Part shown: positions 24,092 to 33,441 of the stretch, one piece after another
Layout of the letters: the number at the start of each line of letters is the position of its first letter
How positions within the stretch are numbered: position 1 is the first letter of the stretch
Source: Geodermatophilus pulveris
GTDB taxonomy: Bacteria > Actinomycetota > Actinomycetes > Mycobacteriales > Geodermatophilaceae
Assembly (NCBI RefSeq): GCF_900188375.1
Contig: NZ_FZOO01000001.1
Span: forward strand, 62,001-126,000
Length of the DNA: 64,000 nucleotides
Direction of reading: 5' to 3'
The notes under the pieces: model-generated
Database searches by the model: none
Seen by the model: only the letters and a program-made list of their open reading frames with translations
Told to the model about the DNA's origin: nothing
Translations under genes and position numbers: made by a program

Positions 24092-24992
24092 GGCCCGGGT
24101 CATCCCGCTGCGGCCGGAGGACGACGAGCCGCGGGTCCCGCCGCCGTCGACGCCGTCCTGGGACGAGCAGGTCGCCGGCGGCCTGGAGTTCCTGCGCCGC
24201 CGGCTGACCGGCGACTACGCCACCGACGAGTTCGGCTTCGACCCCGACCTCACCGACCACGTGCTGCTGCCCGCCCTGCGGCCGCTGTTCTCCCGGTGGT
24301 TCCGTGTGGAGACCCTCGGTGTGGAGCACGTGCCCGCCACCGGCGGCGGGCTCGTCGTCGCCAACCACTCGGGCACGGTGCCGCTCGACGCGATGATGGC
24401 CACCGTCGCGCTGCACGACGACCACCCGGCCCGGCGCCGGCTGCGGCTGCTGGGCGCCGACCTGGTCTTCGAGCTGCCGGTGATCGGCTCGCTGTCGCGC
24501 AAGCTCGGCTCGACGCTGGCCTGCAACGAGGACGCCGAGCGCCTGCTGACCGGCGGCGAGCTGGTCGGGGTGTTCCCGGAGGGCTTCAAGGGCATCGGCA
24601 AGCCGTTCCGGGAGCGGTACACACTGCAGCGGTTCGGCCGCGGGGGTTTCGTCACAGCGGCTCTGCGCACCGGGGCGCCGATCATCCCGTGCGCGATCGT
24701 CGGGGCCGAGGAGGCGTACCCGATGCTGGGCAACGTCAAGCCCCTCGCCCGGCTCCTCGGCCTGCCCTACTTCCCGGTGACGCCGACCTTCCCGGCGCTG
24801 GGCCCGCTGGGGATGGTGCCGCTGCCGTCGAAGTGGCTGATCGCGTTCGGGGAGCCCATCGAGACGGCGTCCCTCGGCCCGGCCGCCGCCGAGGACCCGA
24901 TGCTGGTCTTCAACCTGACCGACCAGGTGCGCGAGACCATCCAGCAGTCCCTGTACCAGCTGCTGCTGCAGCGCACCTCCGTCTGGGGCTGA
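24084..24992 (+). CDS. PlsC-like lysophospholipid acyltransferase family protein
   Basis: A 302-residue acyltransferase with motif I ANHSGTVPLDAMM (HxxxxD variant giving His and Asp of the active site, near residue 92-97), motif II around KLGSTLACNEDAE, and motif III VFPEGFKGIGK, which binds the glycerol phosphate. This is the PlsC/LPLAT fold; the subfamily with FPEG(F/V)KG is common in Actinobacteria and its acceptor is unproven (1-acyl-glycerol phosphate or another lipid). The start ATG overlaps the epimerase gene by 8 bases, and Rv0502 is in the same place in M. tuberculosis. Confidence 0.88.
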   Translation: MPEARVIPLRPEDDEPRVPPPSTPSWDEQVAGGLEFLRRRLTGDYATDEFGFDPDLTDHVLLPALRPLFSRWFRVETLGVEHVPATGGGLVVANHSGTVPLDAMMATVALHDDHPARRRLRLLGADLVFELPVIGSLSRKLGSTLACNEDAERLLTGGELVGVFPEGFKGIGKPFRERYTLQRFGRGGFVTAALRTGAPIIPCAIVGAEEAYPMLGNVKPLARLLGLPYFPVTPTFPALGPLGMVPLPSKWLIAFGEPIETASLGPAAAEDPMLVFNLTDQVRETIQQSLYQLLLQRTSVWG

Positions 24993-25040
24993 GGAAGGGC
25001 GCGCCTGCCCCAGCCCCTGCAGCCGGGTCGTTCCAGCACC

Positions 25041-25964
<924 letters not shown>

Positions 25965-26128
25965 TGCTGCTCCGCCACCGCCGGCCGGTGCGTCACCGAC
26001 TGGACCCTAGCGGCGGCCGGGCGGCCGGGGCCCCGGGGTGCGGTGCTGCGGCGGCGGGCACCGGGTGACACCATCGCGGGGGCCCGGCCGCCGGGTGGCC
26101 GCAGGCGCTGGGTGCCGAGGAGGAGCGC

Positions 26129-27673
26129 GTGACCGACGCCGTCCCCTCGCTGTCCGCGCTGGTCGGCGCGGCGGCCCGGGAGCGCCCGGACGCACCGGCC
26201 GTCGTGGCCGGTGACGAGCGGCTCACCTGGGCCGCGCTGGACGCCGAGGTCGACCGTGCGGCCGCCGGGTACGCCGCCCGCGGGCTGGCGCCCGGGCAGC
26301 GGGTGGCCGTCCAGCTGCCCAACGGCGTCCCCTGGCTGCGGGCCACGCTGGGCGCCCTGCGCGCCGGGCTGGTCGTCGTCCCGGTCAACACCGCCTACAC
26401 CGACCCCGAGCTCGCGCACGTGCTCGCCGACTCCGGCGCCGCGCTGCTCGTGGCGGCGGGGGAGCGGCCGGCGGTGGCGGGGGTGCCGGTGCTCGCCGGG
26501 CCGCCCGCGGACGACGCCGCCCCGCCGGGGGAGCCCACGGACCCCGACCGGCCGGCCTTCCTCGCCTACACCAGCGGCACGACCGGCCGGCCGCGCGGCG
26601 CGATGCTCCCCGTGGCCGCGCTGCGGGCCAACCAGGAGCAGTGCCTGCGGATGGCGCCCCCGCCGGTGCGGCCGGACGACCGCGTGCTGCTGGCGCTGCC
26701 GCTGTTCCACGTCTACGGGCTGAACGCCGGCTTCGGCCTGGTCGCAGCCACCGGCGCGTGCGCGGTGCTGGTGGAGTCCTTCGACCCGGTCGGCTGCCTC
26801 GACGTCATGGCCCGCGAGGGGGTCACCGCCGTCCCGGGTGCCCCGCCGATGTACCAGGCCTGGCTGGCCGCCGCCGACGCCGCCGGGTCCGACGCCGGCC
26901 TGCGCCGGGCCTTCGCCGCCGTCCGGGTCGCGTCGTCCGGTGCCGCGCCGCTGCCGGCGGCCGTCTGGACGGCGATGCGCGACCGGGCCGCGGTGACCGT
27001 CTGGGAGGGCTACGGGCTGACCGAGGCCTGCCCGGTCGTGGCCAGCACCCTGGCCACCGGGCGGGCCAAGCCGGGCTGCATCGGCGGCGCCGTCCCCGGG
27101 GTGGAGCTGGAGCTGCGCGACACCGCCCTGCGCCAGCCGGTGGACGACGACGTGCCGGTGCCCGGCGGGCTGGCCGAGGACGGCCCCGGCGAGATCTGGG
27201 TCCGCGGCCCCAACCTGTTCCCCGGGTACTGGCCCGGCGGCGCCGACGGGCCCGACGCCGGGGGCTGGCTGGCCACCGGCGACCTGGCCTACGCCGACGA
27301 GGACGGCGACCTGCACCTGGTCGACCGCCGCAGCGACCTCATCCTGGTCAGTGGCTTCAACGTCTACCCCGCGGAGGTGGAGCGGGTGCTGGCCACCCAC
27401 CCCGCCGTCGCGGAGAGCGCGGTCATCGGCGTGCCCGACCCCCGAACCGGGGCCGCCGTCCGGGCCGTGGTCGCGCTGCGCCCCGGTGCCCGGCTGGGCT
27501 TCGAGGAGCTGCGGGCGCACGCCGCGACCTCCCTGGCCCGGTACAAGGTGCCCACGTCGGTGCAGGTGCTCGCCGAGCTGCCGCACTCGCTCACCGGCAA
27601 GGTGAGCCGGGCCCGGCTGCGCGAGCTGGGCCTGGCCGGCGACGACGTCGTGACGGCGGACGACGATGGCTGA
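26129..27673 (+). CDS. Acyl-CoA/acyl-AMP ligase (class I adenylate-forming)
   Basis: A 514-residue ANL-superfamily enzyme. Motif A3 is AYTSGTTGRPRGAML (about residues 147-161), A5 is EGYGLTEACPV, A7 is WLATGDLAYADEDGDL, A8 is DRRSDLILVSGFNVYPAEVE and the A10 lysine is in LTGKVSRARL, so both half-reactions look possible. The overall shape fits fatty acyl-CoA synthetases (FadD-like) or o-succinylbenzoate-CoA ligase relatives; the substrate is not identified. GAGGAGG precedes the GTG start. It overlaps the glutaredoxin-like gene by 8 bases. Confidence 0.9.
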   Translation: MTDAVPSLSALVGAAARERPDAPAVVAGDERLTWAALDAEVDRAAAGYAARGLAPGQRVAVQLPNGVPWLRATLGALRAGLVVVPVNTAYTDPELAHVLADSGAALLVAAGERPAVAGVPVLAGPPADDAAPPGEPTDPDRPAFLAYTSGTTGRPRGAMLPVAALRANQEQCLRMAPPPVRPDDRVLLALPLFHVYGLNAGFGLVAATGACAVLVESFDPVGCLDVMAREGVTAVPGAPPMYQAWLAAADAAGSDAGLRRAFAAVRVASSGAAPLPAAVWTAMRDRAAVTVWEGYGLTEACPVVASTLATGRAKPGCIGGAVPGVELELRDTALRQPVDDDVPVPGGLAEDGPGEIWVRGPNLFPGYWPGGADGPDAGGWLATGDLAYADEDGDLHLVDRRSDLILVSGFNVYPAEVERVLATHPAVAESAVIGVPDPRTGAAVRAVVALRPGARLGFEELRAHAATSLARYKVPTSVQVLAELPHSLTGKVSRARLRELGLAGDDVVTADDDG

Positions 27674-27914
27674 GGTGCCCCGGCTGCAGCTGCTGACCCG
27701 CACGGGCTGCCACCTGTGCGCGGTGGCCGCCGAGACGCTCGACCGGCTGGCCGCCGAGGCCGGCCTGCCGGTGACGGCCGTCGACGTGGACGCCGACCCC
27801 GAGCTGCAGGCCGAGTACGGCGACCGCGTGCCGGTCGTGCTCCTCGACGGCCGGGAGCACTCCTACTTCACCGTCGACGTGCCGCGCCTGCGCCGGGACC
27901 TCGGGATCGGCTGA
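27666..27914 (+). CDS. Glutaredoxin family protein (DUF836-like)
   Basis: An 82-residue thioredoxin-fold protein with the CxxC motif in TRTGCHLCAVAAE near residue 16, the cis-proline in DRVPVVLLDG and a C-terminal helix. It belongs to the DUF836/glutaredoxin-like group placed near hemA in many Actinobacteria (Rv0508 lies directly before hemA in M. tuberculosis). It probably reduces disulfides with mycothiol or another thiol, but no partner is known. It overlaps the ligase gene, and a perfect 8-base hairpin follows at 27953-27975. Confidence 0.88.
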   Translation: MAEVPRLQLLTRTGCHLCAVAAETLDRLAAEAGLPVTAVDVDADPELQAEYGDRVPVVLLDGREHSYFTVDVPRLRRDLGIG

Positions 27915-27929
27915 GAGAGGACGGGGGCC

Positions 27930-28104
27930 TCCCGCAACCCGCCGCGGGCGCCCACCCGGAGAGCCCGTCCGGGTGCGCCGAGCGCAGGCCGCGGTCCCAC
28001 CGTCCCCAGGTGGCCGGCGTCGTCCACAGCCGCCAGACCTCCTCGGGCCGGGTGGTGCCGGCGGTCGCGGCGAACCGGCGCGAGGACCCGGTCGCGACCG
28101 TCAC
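27930..28104 (-). pseudogene. 5' remnant of an SRPBCC-family gene
   Basis: From GTG 28104 on the minus strand the frame reads RRFAATAGTTRPEEVWRLWT and then ATWGRWDRG, the start of an SRPBCC (START/polyketide-cyclase-like) protein of roughly 140-150 residues. Similarity fades after about 45 codons and the frame runs into the end of the glutaredoxin-like gene, so more than half of the protein is gone. Its start overlaps the stop of the dehydrogenase remnant as GTGA, showing that the two were once an operon. Confidence 0.65.
27953..27975 (+). terminator. Hairpin after the glutaredoxin-like gene
   Basis: CACCCGGA (27953-27960) pairs with TCCGGGTG (27968-27975) around a 7-base loop, 38 bases behind the stop of the ligase/glutaredoxin operon. 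It may terminate that operon, or be a chance palindrome in the SRPBCC remnant. Confidence 0.4.
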
Positions 28105-28335
28105 GGGGTGGACACCTCCCGCCCCGGCACCAGCCCGGCCTCGAGCTGCCGGTGCGCGGCGCGCACCCCCTCCAGCGGCAGGGAGCGCTGCAGGACCGGC
28201 CGCAGCGCGCCGTCGGCCAGCCAGCCGGACAGCACCGCCAGGTCGGCGGCGCGTGGGGCGACGAGCACCGAGCGCAGCCGGCGCCCGCCGCGCAGCGGGG
28301 CCAGCACGCCGGGGGAGAGCCGCTCGGCCCGCCTC
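28101..28335 (-). pseudogene. 3' remnant of a zinc-type/quinone oxidoreductase (MDR) gene
   Basis: The minus-strand frame encodes about 75 residues (GRRLRSVLVAPRAADLAVLS, then GALRPVLQRSLPLEGVRAAH and a QLEAGLVPGREV end) that match the C-terminal end of medium-chain dehydrogenases/quinone oxidoreductases, normally 310-330 residues. The N-terminal catalytic domain and most of the Rossmann fold are absent. The upstream edge abuts the truncated tetR remnant, consistent with one deletion that removed both 5' ends. Confidence 0.7.
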
Positions 28336-28336
28336 G

Positions 28337-28583
28337 CTGAGCGGGCACCTGCTGCGCGACGACGGGACGCCGGCGACGCTGGTCGACCTGGCCCGGGCCG
28401 CCGGGGTCAGCACCACGACGCCCCACCCACCACTTCGGCGACCGGGACGGCCTCCACGCCGCCGTCCTGGAGGCGGTGCGCGCCGACGGCGCGGACCTCC
28501 TCGCCGAGGGCACCTCCGCCGAGGGGCGCCCTCCCGAGGAGACGCTGCCGGCCCTGCTGCTGGCCGGCCTGCGGGCGCGGTGA
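28337..28583 (+). pseudogene. Truncated, frameshifted TetR-family regulator
   Basis: One frame gives LLRDDGTPATLVDLARAAGV and STTT, the first helices of a TetR HTH; a +1 shift between about 28417 and 28428 is needed to continue with HHFGDRDGLHAAVLEAVRAD, which completes the HTH and helix 4. The frame then stops at 28583 after about 80 residues, compared with about 190 in intact regulators. Both the frameshift and the missing ends mark it as a pseudogene. It lies head to head with the dehydrogenase remnant. Confidence 0.75.
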
Positions 28584-28682
28584 CGGGGCCCGGACGGGGG
28601 GTCCGGGCCGTCCGCGGGTATGGTCTCCACCACAGCGGGGCGGATCCGCGCTGGGGAGCGGCCCGTGGGCCCCCCGGCGACT

Positions 28683-28711
28683 TTGTTCCTGCGTTCACAA
28701 GCGGTTACCGT
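28683..28711 (+). promoter_or_regulatory. Candidate rex promoter with Rex operator
   Basis: The 18 bases at 28683-28700 read TTGTTCCTGCGTTCACAA. The right half matches the Rex consensus TTGTGAA-N4-TTCACAA perfectly; the left half keeps TTGT but has TCC instead of GAA. The same bases can serve as a -35 (TTGTTC, 28683-28688) followed after 17 bases by TACCGT (28706-28711) as -10. Rex bound here would block its own promoter. The rex start is 103 bases downstream. The remaining spacer 28584-28813 holds nothing else that I recognise. Confidence 0.6.
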
Positions 28712-28813
28712 GGCGTTCGCCGGGCGACACTCCGCCCGGGTCCCCGATGTCGCGCGACCGCACCCGGCACCCTGCCGGACCCCCGGGCGCGACCGTTGTG
28801 GAGTGGTAGGCCC

Positions 28814-29473
28814 GTGTCCTCACCCCGGCCCCGGATCCCGGAGGCCACCGTCGCCCGCCTGGCCGTGTACCTGCGGGTGCTCGCCGCCCTGGCCGACGCG
28901 GGGCGCAGCAACGTCTCCTCCGGCGAGCTCGCCTCGGCGGCGGGGGTCAACCCGGCCGGGCTGCGCAAGGACCTCACCCACCTGGGCCCCTGCGGGGTCC
29001 GCGGGGTGGGCTACGAGGTCGTCACGCTGCGCGACCGCATCGCCCGGGTCCTCGGCGTCGAGCGGTCCCGCCCCTGCGTGCTGGTGGGCATCGGCAACCT
29101 GGGCACCGCCCTGGCCGACTACGCCGGCTTCGGCAGCCGCGGGTTCCGCTTCGTCGGCCTGTTCGACGCCGCCCCGGGCCGGGTCGGCCAGGAGATCGGC
29201 GGCCAGCCGGTGCGCCCGATGGAGGACCTGGACGAGGTCGTGGCCGCGACCGCGGCCACGCTGGGGGTCATCGCGACCCCGGCCGACGTCGCGCAGTCGG
29301 TGTGCGACCGGCTGACCACGGCCGGGGTGCGCAGCATCCTCAACTTCGCGCCGGTCGCGCTGAGCGCGCCCGCGGGGGTCGACGTCCGCCAGGTCGACCT
29401 CTCCGTCGAGCTGCAGGTGCTGGCCTTCCTCGGCCAGCAGCGCGGCGCCGCGGCGGCGGAGGTGACCGCATGA
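28814..29473 (+). CDS. rex: Redox-sensing transcriptional repressor Rex
   Basis: Rex senses the NADH/NAD+ ratio: NADH binding releases it from operators of respiratory genes. The 219-residue protein has the winged HTH (residues 8-75, with [18 protein letters not shown] and [18 protein letters not shown]), the Rossmann domain with [20 protein letters not shown], and the swapped C-terminal helix ([11 protein letters not shown]). GTG 28814 matches the usual Rex N-terminus. It is the first gene of a rex-hemA-hemC-hemD cluster, the arrangement studied in Streptomyces coelicolor, and overlaps hemA by four bases. Confidence 0.97.
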   Translation: MSSPRPRIPEATVARLAVYLRVLAALADAGRSNVSSGELASAAGVNPAGLRKDLTHLGPCGVRGVGYEVVTLRDRIARVLGVERSRPCVLVGIGNLGTALADYAGFGSRGFRFVGLFDAAPGRVGQEIGGQPVRPMEDLDEVVAATAATLGVIATPADVAQSVCDRLTTAGVRSILNFAPVALSAPAGVDVRQVDLSVELQVLAFLGQQRGAAAAEVTA

Positions 29474-30843
29474 GCCTGCTGGCCGTCGGCGTGAGCCACC
29501 AGACCGCGCCCGTCGCGCTGCTCGAGCAGTTCGCGATGGGCACCGACGACACCGTCAAGGCGCTGCACGAGCTGGTCGGCAGCGACCACGTCAGCGAGGC
29601 GATCGTGCTGGCGACCTGCAACCGGGTCGAGGTGTTCGCCGAGGTCGACCGCTTCCACGGCGGCGTCTCCGACGTCAGCCGCGTGCTGGCCCGCCAGGCC
29701 GGCGCCACGGTGGAGGAGCTGTCCCCGTACGTCACCGTCCACTACGAGGACCAGGCCGTGGCGCACCTGTTCACCGTCGCCGCCGGGCTGGACTCCATGG
29801 TGGTCGGCGAGACGCAGGTCCTCGGCCAGCTGCGCAACGCCTACGCGCTGGCCCGCGAGCAGGGCACCGTCGGCCGGGCGATGCACCCGGTCGCGCAGCG
29901 GGCGCTGCGCGTGGGCAAGCGGGTCCACTCCGAGACGGGCATCGACCGCGCCGGCGCCTCGCTGGTGTCGGTCTCCCTCGACCGCGCCGAGGAGCGGATC
30001 GGCGCCCTGCACGGCCGGCGGGCGCTCGTCATCGGCGCGGGGTCCATGGGCGCGCTGGCCGCCACCACGCTGGCCCGCCGCGGCGCCTGCGTCACCGTCG
30101 TCAGCCGCACCCCCGAGCACGCCCGCCGGCTGGCCGCCTCCGTCGAGGGCCGCGCCGCCGGGCTCGCCGACCTGCCCGCGGAGATCCCCGCCGCCGACGT
30201 GCTGGTCACCTGCACCGGCGCCCGCGGCACCGTCGTCGGCACCGAGGTCGTCGCCGGGGGCATGGACGGCCGCCCGGGGCGCCCGCTCGTGGTCGTCGAC
30301 CTGGCGCTGCCCCGCGACGTCGACCCGGGGGTGGCCGCGGTGCCCGGCGTGCACGTCGTCGACCTGGCCCTCCTGCAGGGCGAGCGGAGCGGCGTGCTGC
30401 TGCCGGACGGCCGCGCGTCGGCCAGCCCGGTCGCCGCGGACGACGTCGCCGCGGCGCACGCCCTGGTCGAGGCCGAGACCGCGCTGCTGCGCGCCGAGCG
30501 GCAGGCCGCCGCGGTCGCGCCGACGGTGTCGGCCCTGCGCAGCCAGGCCGCCGAGGTCGTCGACGCCGAGCTGCTGCGGCTGTCCACCCGGGTGCCCGAC
30601 CTGGACGCGCGCACCCGCGCGGAGGTCGCCCGCACCGTGCACCGCGTGGTGGACAAGCTGCTGCACGAGCCGACCGTCCGGGTCAAGGAGCTGGCCAGCG
30701 CCCCCGGCGGGGTGGACTACGCCGACGCGCTGCGCGCCCTGTTCGGGCTGGGCATCGACGCCGACGTGGTCCCCGAGCGGACCACCCTGGCCGAGGCGGT
30801 CACCGTCGACCCCGACGAGCTGCGCCCGGGAGGCGCGGCATGA
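29470..30843 (+). CDS. hemA: Glutamyl-tRNA reductase
   Basis: HemA reduces glutamyl-tRNA(Glu) to glutamate-1-semialdehyde with NADPH, the first committed step of C5-pathway heme synthesis. The 457-residue protein has the catalytic Cys50 in [25 protein letters not shown], the NADPH-binding [14 protein letters not shown] and the C-terminal dimerisation helices. Start ATG overlaps the rex stop. The family is typically controlled at the level of protein stability by heme, and here also transcriptionally through the rex promoter. Confidence 0.97.
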   Translation: MSLLAVGVSHQTAPVALLEQFAMGTDDTVKALHELVGSDHVSEAIVLATCNRVEVFAEVDRFHGGVSDVSRVLARQAGATVEELSPYVTVHYEDQAVAHLFTVAAGLDSMVVGETQVLGQLRNAYALAREQGTVGRAMHPVAQRALRVGKRVHSETGIDRAGASLVSVSLDRAEERIGALHGRRALVIGAGSMGALAATTLARRGACVTVVSRTPEHARRLAASVEGRAAGLADLPAEIPAADVLVTCTGARGTVVGTEVVAGGMDGRPGRPLVVVDLALPRDVDPGVAAVPGVHVVDLALLQGERSGVLLPDGRASASPVAADDVAAAHALVEAETALLRAERQAAAVAPTVSALRSQAAEVVDAELLRLSTRVPDLDARTRAEVARTVHRVVDKLLHEPTVRVKELASAPGGVDYADALRALFGLGIDADVVPERTTLAEAVTVDPDELRPGGAA

Positions 30844-31793
30844 CCGCCCTGTCCACGAGCGGCACCACCACCGGCACGCTGCGCCTCGGCACCCGCGCCA
30901 GCCAGCTGGCCACCACCCAGTCGCAGGCGGTGGCCGACGCCATCACCGCGGCCAGCGGCGTGCCCGTCTCGCTGGTGCACATCAGCACCGCGGGCGACCG
31001 CTCCTCGGCCGCGATCGCCCAGCTCGGCGGCACCGGCGTCTTCGTCACCGCGATCCGCCAGGCGCTGCTCGAGGGCACCGTCGACGTCGCCGTCCACAGC
31101 TACAAGGACCTGCCCACGCTGCCCGAGCCGGGGCTCACCATCGCCGCCGTCCCCCCGCGGGAGGACCCGCGCGACGCGCTGGTCGCCCGCGACGGCCTCA
31201 CCCTCGGGGAGCTGCCGGCCGGGTCCACGGTCGGCACCGGCGCCCCCCGGCGGGTCGCCCAGCTGCGCGCCCTCGGCCTCGGGCTGGAGGTCGTGCCGAT
31301 CCGCGGCAACGTGGACACCCGGATGAACCGGGTGGTCCCCGGGGACCTGGACGCCGTCGTGCTGGCCCGGGCGGGGCTGGCCCGGCTGGGCCGGCTGGGC
31401 GCGGTCACCGAGACCCTGGACCCGCTGCAGGTGCTGCCCGCGCCGGCGCAGGGCGCGCTGGCCGTGGAGTGCCGCGGGGACGACGAGCGCACCCGTCAGG
31501 TGCTCGCCGCCCTCGACCACGCGCCGACCCGGGCCTGCGTGCTCGCCGAGCGCACCACGCTCGCCGCGCTCGAGGCCGGCTGCAGCGCGCCGGTCGCCGC
31601 CTACGCCGAGCTGGCCGAGGGGGAGGACGGCCCCGAGCTGTTCCTCCGCGCCTCGGTCACCGCCCTGGACGGCAGCGACGGCGTCCGCGGCTCCACCACC
31701 GGACCCCCGCAGGAGGCCGAGCGGCTCGGCCGCGAGCTCGCCGCGGAGCTCCTCGACCGCGGGGCCGCCGAGCTGATGGCCGCCTCCCGGTGA
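30840..31793 (+). CDS. hemC: Hydroxymethylbilane synthase (porphobilinogen deaminase)
   Basis: HemC polymerises four porphobilinogens into hydroxymethylbilane using a covalently bound dipyrromethane cofactor. The 317-residue protein has [16 protein letters not shown] at the N-terminus, [13 protein letters not shown] with the catalytic Asp region, RRVAQLRAL, and the cofactor cysteine in [14 protein letters not shown]. The ATG overlaps the hemA stop (ATGA), so translation is coupled. A 109-base gap follows before hemD with a weak GGCCGGG/CCCGGCC hairpin. Confidence 0.97.
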   Translation: MTALSTSGTTTGTLRLGTRASQLATTQSQAVADAITAASGVPVSLVHISTAGDRSSAAIAQLGGTGVFVTAIRQALLEGTVDVAVHSYKDLPTLPEPGLTIAAVPPREDPRDALVARDGLTLGELPAGSTVGTGAPRRVAQLRALGLGLEVVPIRGNVDTRMNRVVPGDLDAVVLARAGLARLGRLGAVTETLDPLQVLPAPAQGALAVECRGDDERTRQVLAALDHAPTRACVLAERTTLAALEAGCSAPVAAYAELAEGEDGPELFLRASVTALDGSDGVRGSTTGPPQEAERLGRELAAELLDRGAAELMAASR

Positions 31794-31902
31794 CCCCCAT
31801 CCCCCTGGCCGGGCAGCAGGCCCCGGCCCTCCCCACCCCCCCACACGAGCCCCACGGGGCCACGTCACCAGAGCCCGGTCGGGCAGGAACCAGGAGCAGG
31901 AC

Positions 31903-33441
31903 ATGACGCGCAAGAACGGCGCGGCTGGCACGGTCGTCTTCGTCGGCGCAGGCCCGGGCGACCCCGGGATGCTGACCGCCCGCGCGACCGCGGCGTTCGC
32001 GGGGGCGCACACCGTCCTCGTCGACCCCGACGTCCCCCCGGCGATCACCGAGGCCCTCCGCGCCGAGCGCCCCGACCTGGAGCCCACGCCCGCCACGGGC
32101 GAGCCGGCCGAGGTCGCCAAGGCCGCGGTGGCCGCCGCCCGGTCGGGCGGCACCGTCGTCCGGCTGGTCGCCGGCGACCCCTTCACCGACGACGCCGTGG
32201 TCAAGGAGGTGCTGGCCGTGGGCCGCACCTCCGTCGGCTTCGACGTCGTCCCCGGCGTCGCCGTCGCCACCGCCGTCCCGGCGTTCGCCGGCGTCGCCCT
32301 CGGCGGCACCTCCCTGTCGGCCGACCTGCGCGGCGGCGAGGCCGACCTGGGCGCGCTGGCCGCCGCCGCGCGGAGCCTGGACGCGCCGCTGGTGCTGCAG
32401 GGCAACGCCGAGGACCTCCCCGACGCCGCGGCGCGGCTGGTGGAGGGCGGCCTGCCCGGCAGCACGCCGGTCGTGGTCACCACCGGCGGCTCGGGCACCG
32501 GGCAGCGCAGCGTCGTCGCCCGGCTCGCCGCCGTCGCCGAGAAGACCGCCGGGCTGGACGCCGTGGCCGGCCCGGTCGTGGCCACCGTCGGCTCGGCCGT
32601 CGACAAGCGGGCCAAGCTGTCCTGGTGGGAGAGCCGGCCGCTGTTCGGCTGGCGGGTCCTGGTGCCGCGCACCAAGGACCAGGCCGGTGAGATGAGCGAC
32701 CGGCTGCGCGCGCACGGCGCCGTCCCGGTCGAGGTGCCCACGATCGCCGTCGAGCCGCCGCGCAGCCCCGCGCAGATGGACCGCGCGGTCAAGGGCCTGG
32801 TCACCGGCCGCTACGGCTGGATCGTGTTCACCTCGGTCAACGCGGTGCGCGCCGTCCGCGAGAAGTTCGTCGAGCTCGGCCTGGACGCCCGCGCGTTCGC
32901 CGGCGTCAAGGTCGCCTGCGTCGGGGAGTCCACCGCCGACGCGGTGCGCGCCTTCGGCATCGTGCCGGAGCTGGTGCCCACCGGGCAGCAGTCCAGCGAG
33001 GGCCTGCTGGCCGACTTCCCCGAGTACGACGACGTGCTCGACCCGATCGACCGGGTGCTGCTGCCCCGCGCCGACATCGCCACCGAGACCCTCGCCGCCG
33101 GGCTCAAGGAGCGCGGCTGGGAGATCGACGACGTCACCGCCTACCGCACCGTCCGGGCCGCCCCGCCGCCCGCGCCGGTGCGCGAGGCCATCAAGGGCGG
33201 CGGCTTCGACGCGGTGTGCTTCACCTCCTCCAGCACCGTGCGCAACCTGGTCGGCATCGCCGGCAAGCCGCACGCGCGGACCGTCGTCGCGGTGATCGGC
33301 CCGCAGACCGCGGCCTCGGCGCAGGAGTTCGGCCTGCGGGTCGACGTCCAGCCGGAGACCGCGGCCGTCGGCCCGCTGGTCGACGCGCTCGCCGACTTCG
33401 CCGCGGCGCGCCGCGCCGCGGAGGGCGGCGACCAGCGGTGA
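31903..33441 (+). CDS. hemD: Uroporphyrinogen-III synthase fused to SUMT-like domain
   Basis: The 512-residue protein combines an N-terminal SUMT/CobA-like domain (about 1-235) with a C-terminal HemD domain (about 250-505), an arrangement usual in Actinobacteria. HemD cyclises hydroxymethylbilane to uroporphyrinogen III; WIVFTSVNAVRAV and DAVCFTSSSTVRNL are its characteristic strands. In the SUMT half VGAGPGDPGMLT and DVVPGVAVATAVPAFAGV are recognisable, but the usual GGDPFxFGRG reads AGDPFTDDAVV, so SAM-dependent methylation toward siroheme or B12 is doubtful. It overlaps hemB by four bases. Confidence 0.93.
   Translation: MTRKNGAAGTVVFVGAGPGDPGMLTARATAAFAGAHTVLVDPDVPPAITEALRAERPDLEPTPATGEPAEVAKAAVAAARSGGTVVRLVAGDPFTDDAVVKEVLAVGRTSVGFDVVPGVAVATAVPAFAGVALGGTSLSADLRGGEADLGALAAAARSLDAPLVLQGNAEDLPDAAARLVEGGLPGSTPVVVTTGGSGTGQRSVVARLAAVAEKTAGLDAVAGPVVATVGSAVDKRAKLSWWESRPLFGWRVLVPRTKDQAGEMSDRLRAHGAVPVEVPTIAVEPPRSPAQMDRAVKGLVTGRYGWIVFTSVNAVRAVREKFVELGLDARAFAGVKVACVGESTADAVRAFGIVPELVPTGQQSSEGLLADFPEYDDVLDPIDRVLLPRADIATETLAAGLKERGWEIDDVTAYRTVRAAPPPAPVREAIKGGGFDAVCFTSSSTVRNLVGIAGKPHARTVVAVIGPQTAASAQEFGLRVDVQPETAAVGPLVDALADFAAARRAAEGGDQR

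Noticed and set aside
24991-25024. Possible fourth copy of the structured repeat
   Set aside because: GAGGA...CCTGCCCC...CCCTGCAG is present, but the inner hairpin is missing and the outer stem does not pair, so it may be chance or a heavily deleted copy.
28620-29315. 231-residue plus-strand frame overlapping rex
   Set aside because: It is a shifted frame of rex with a Ser/Pro/Arg-rich composition; the real gene reads in another frame from 28814.
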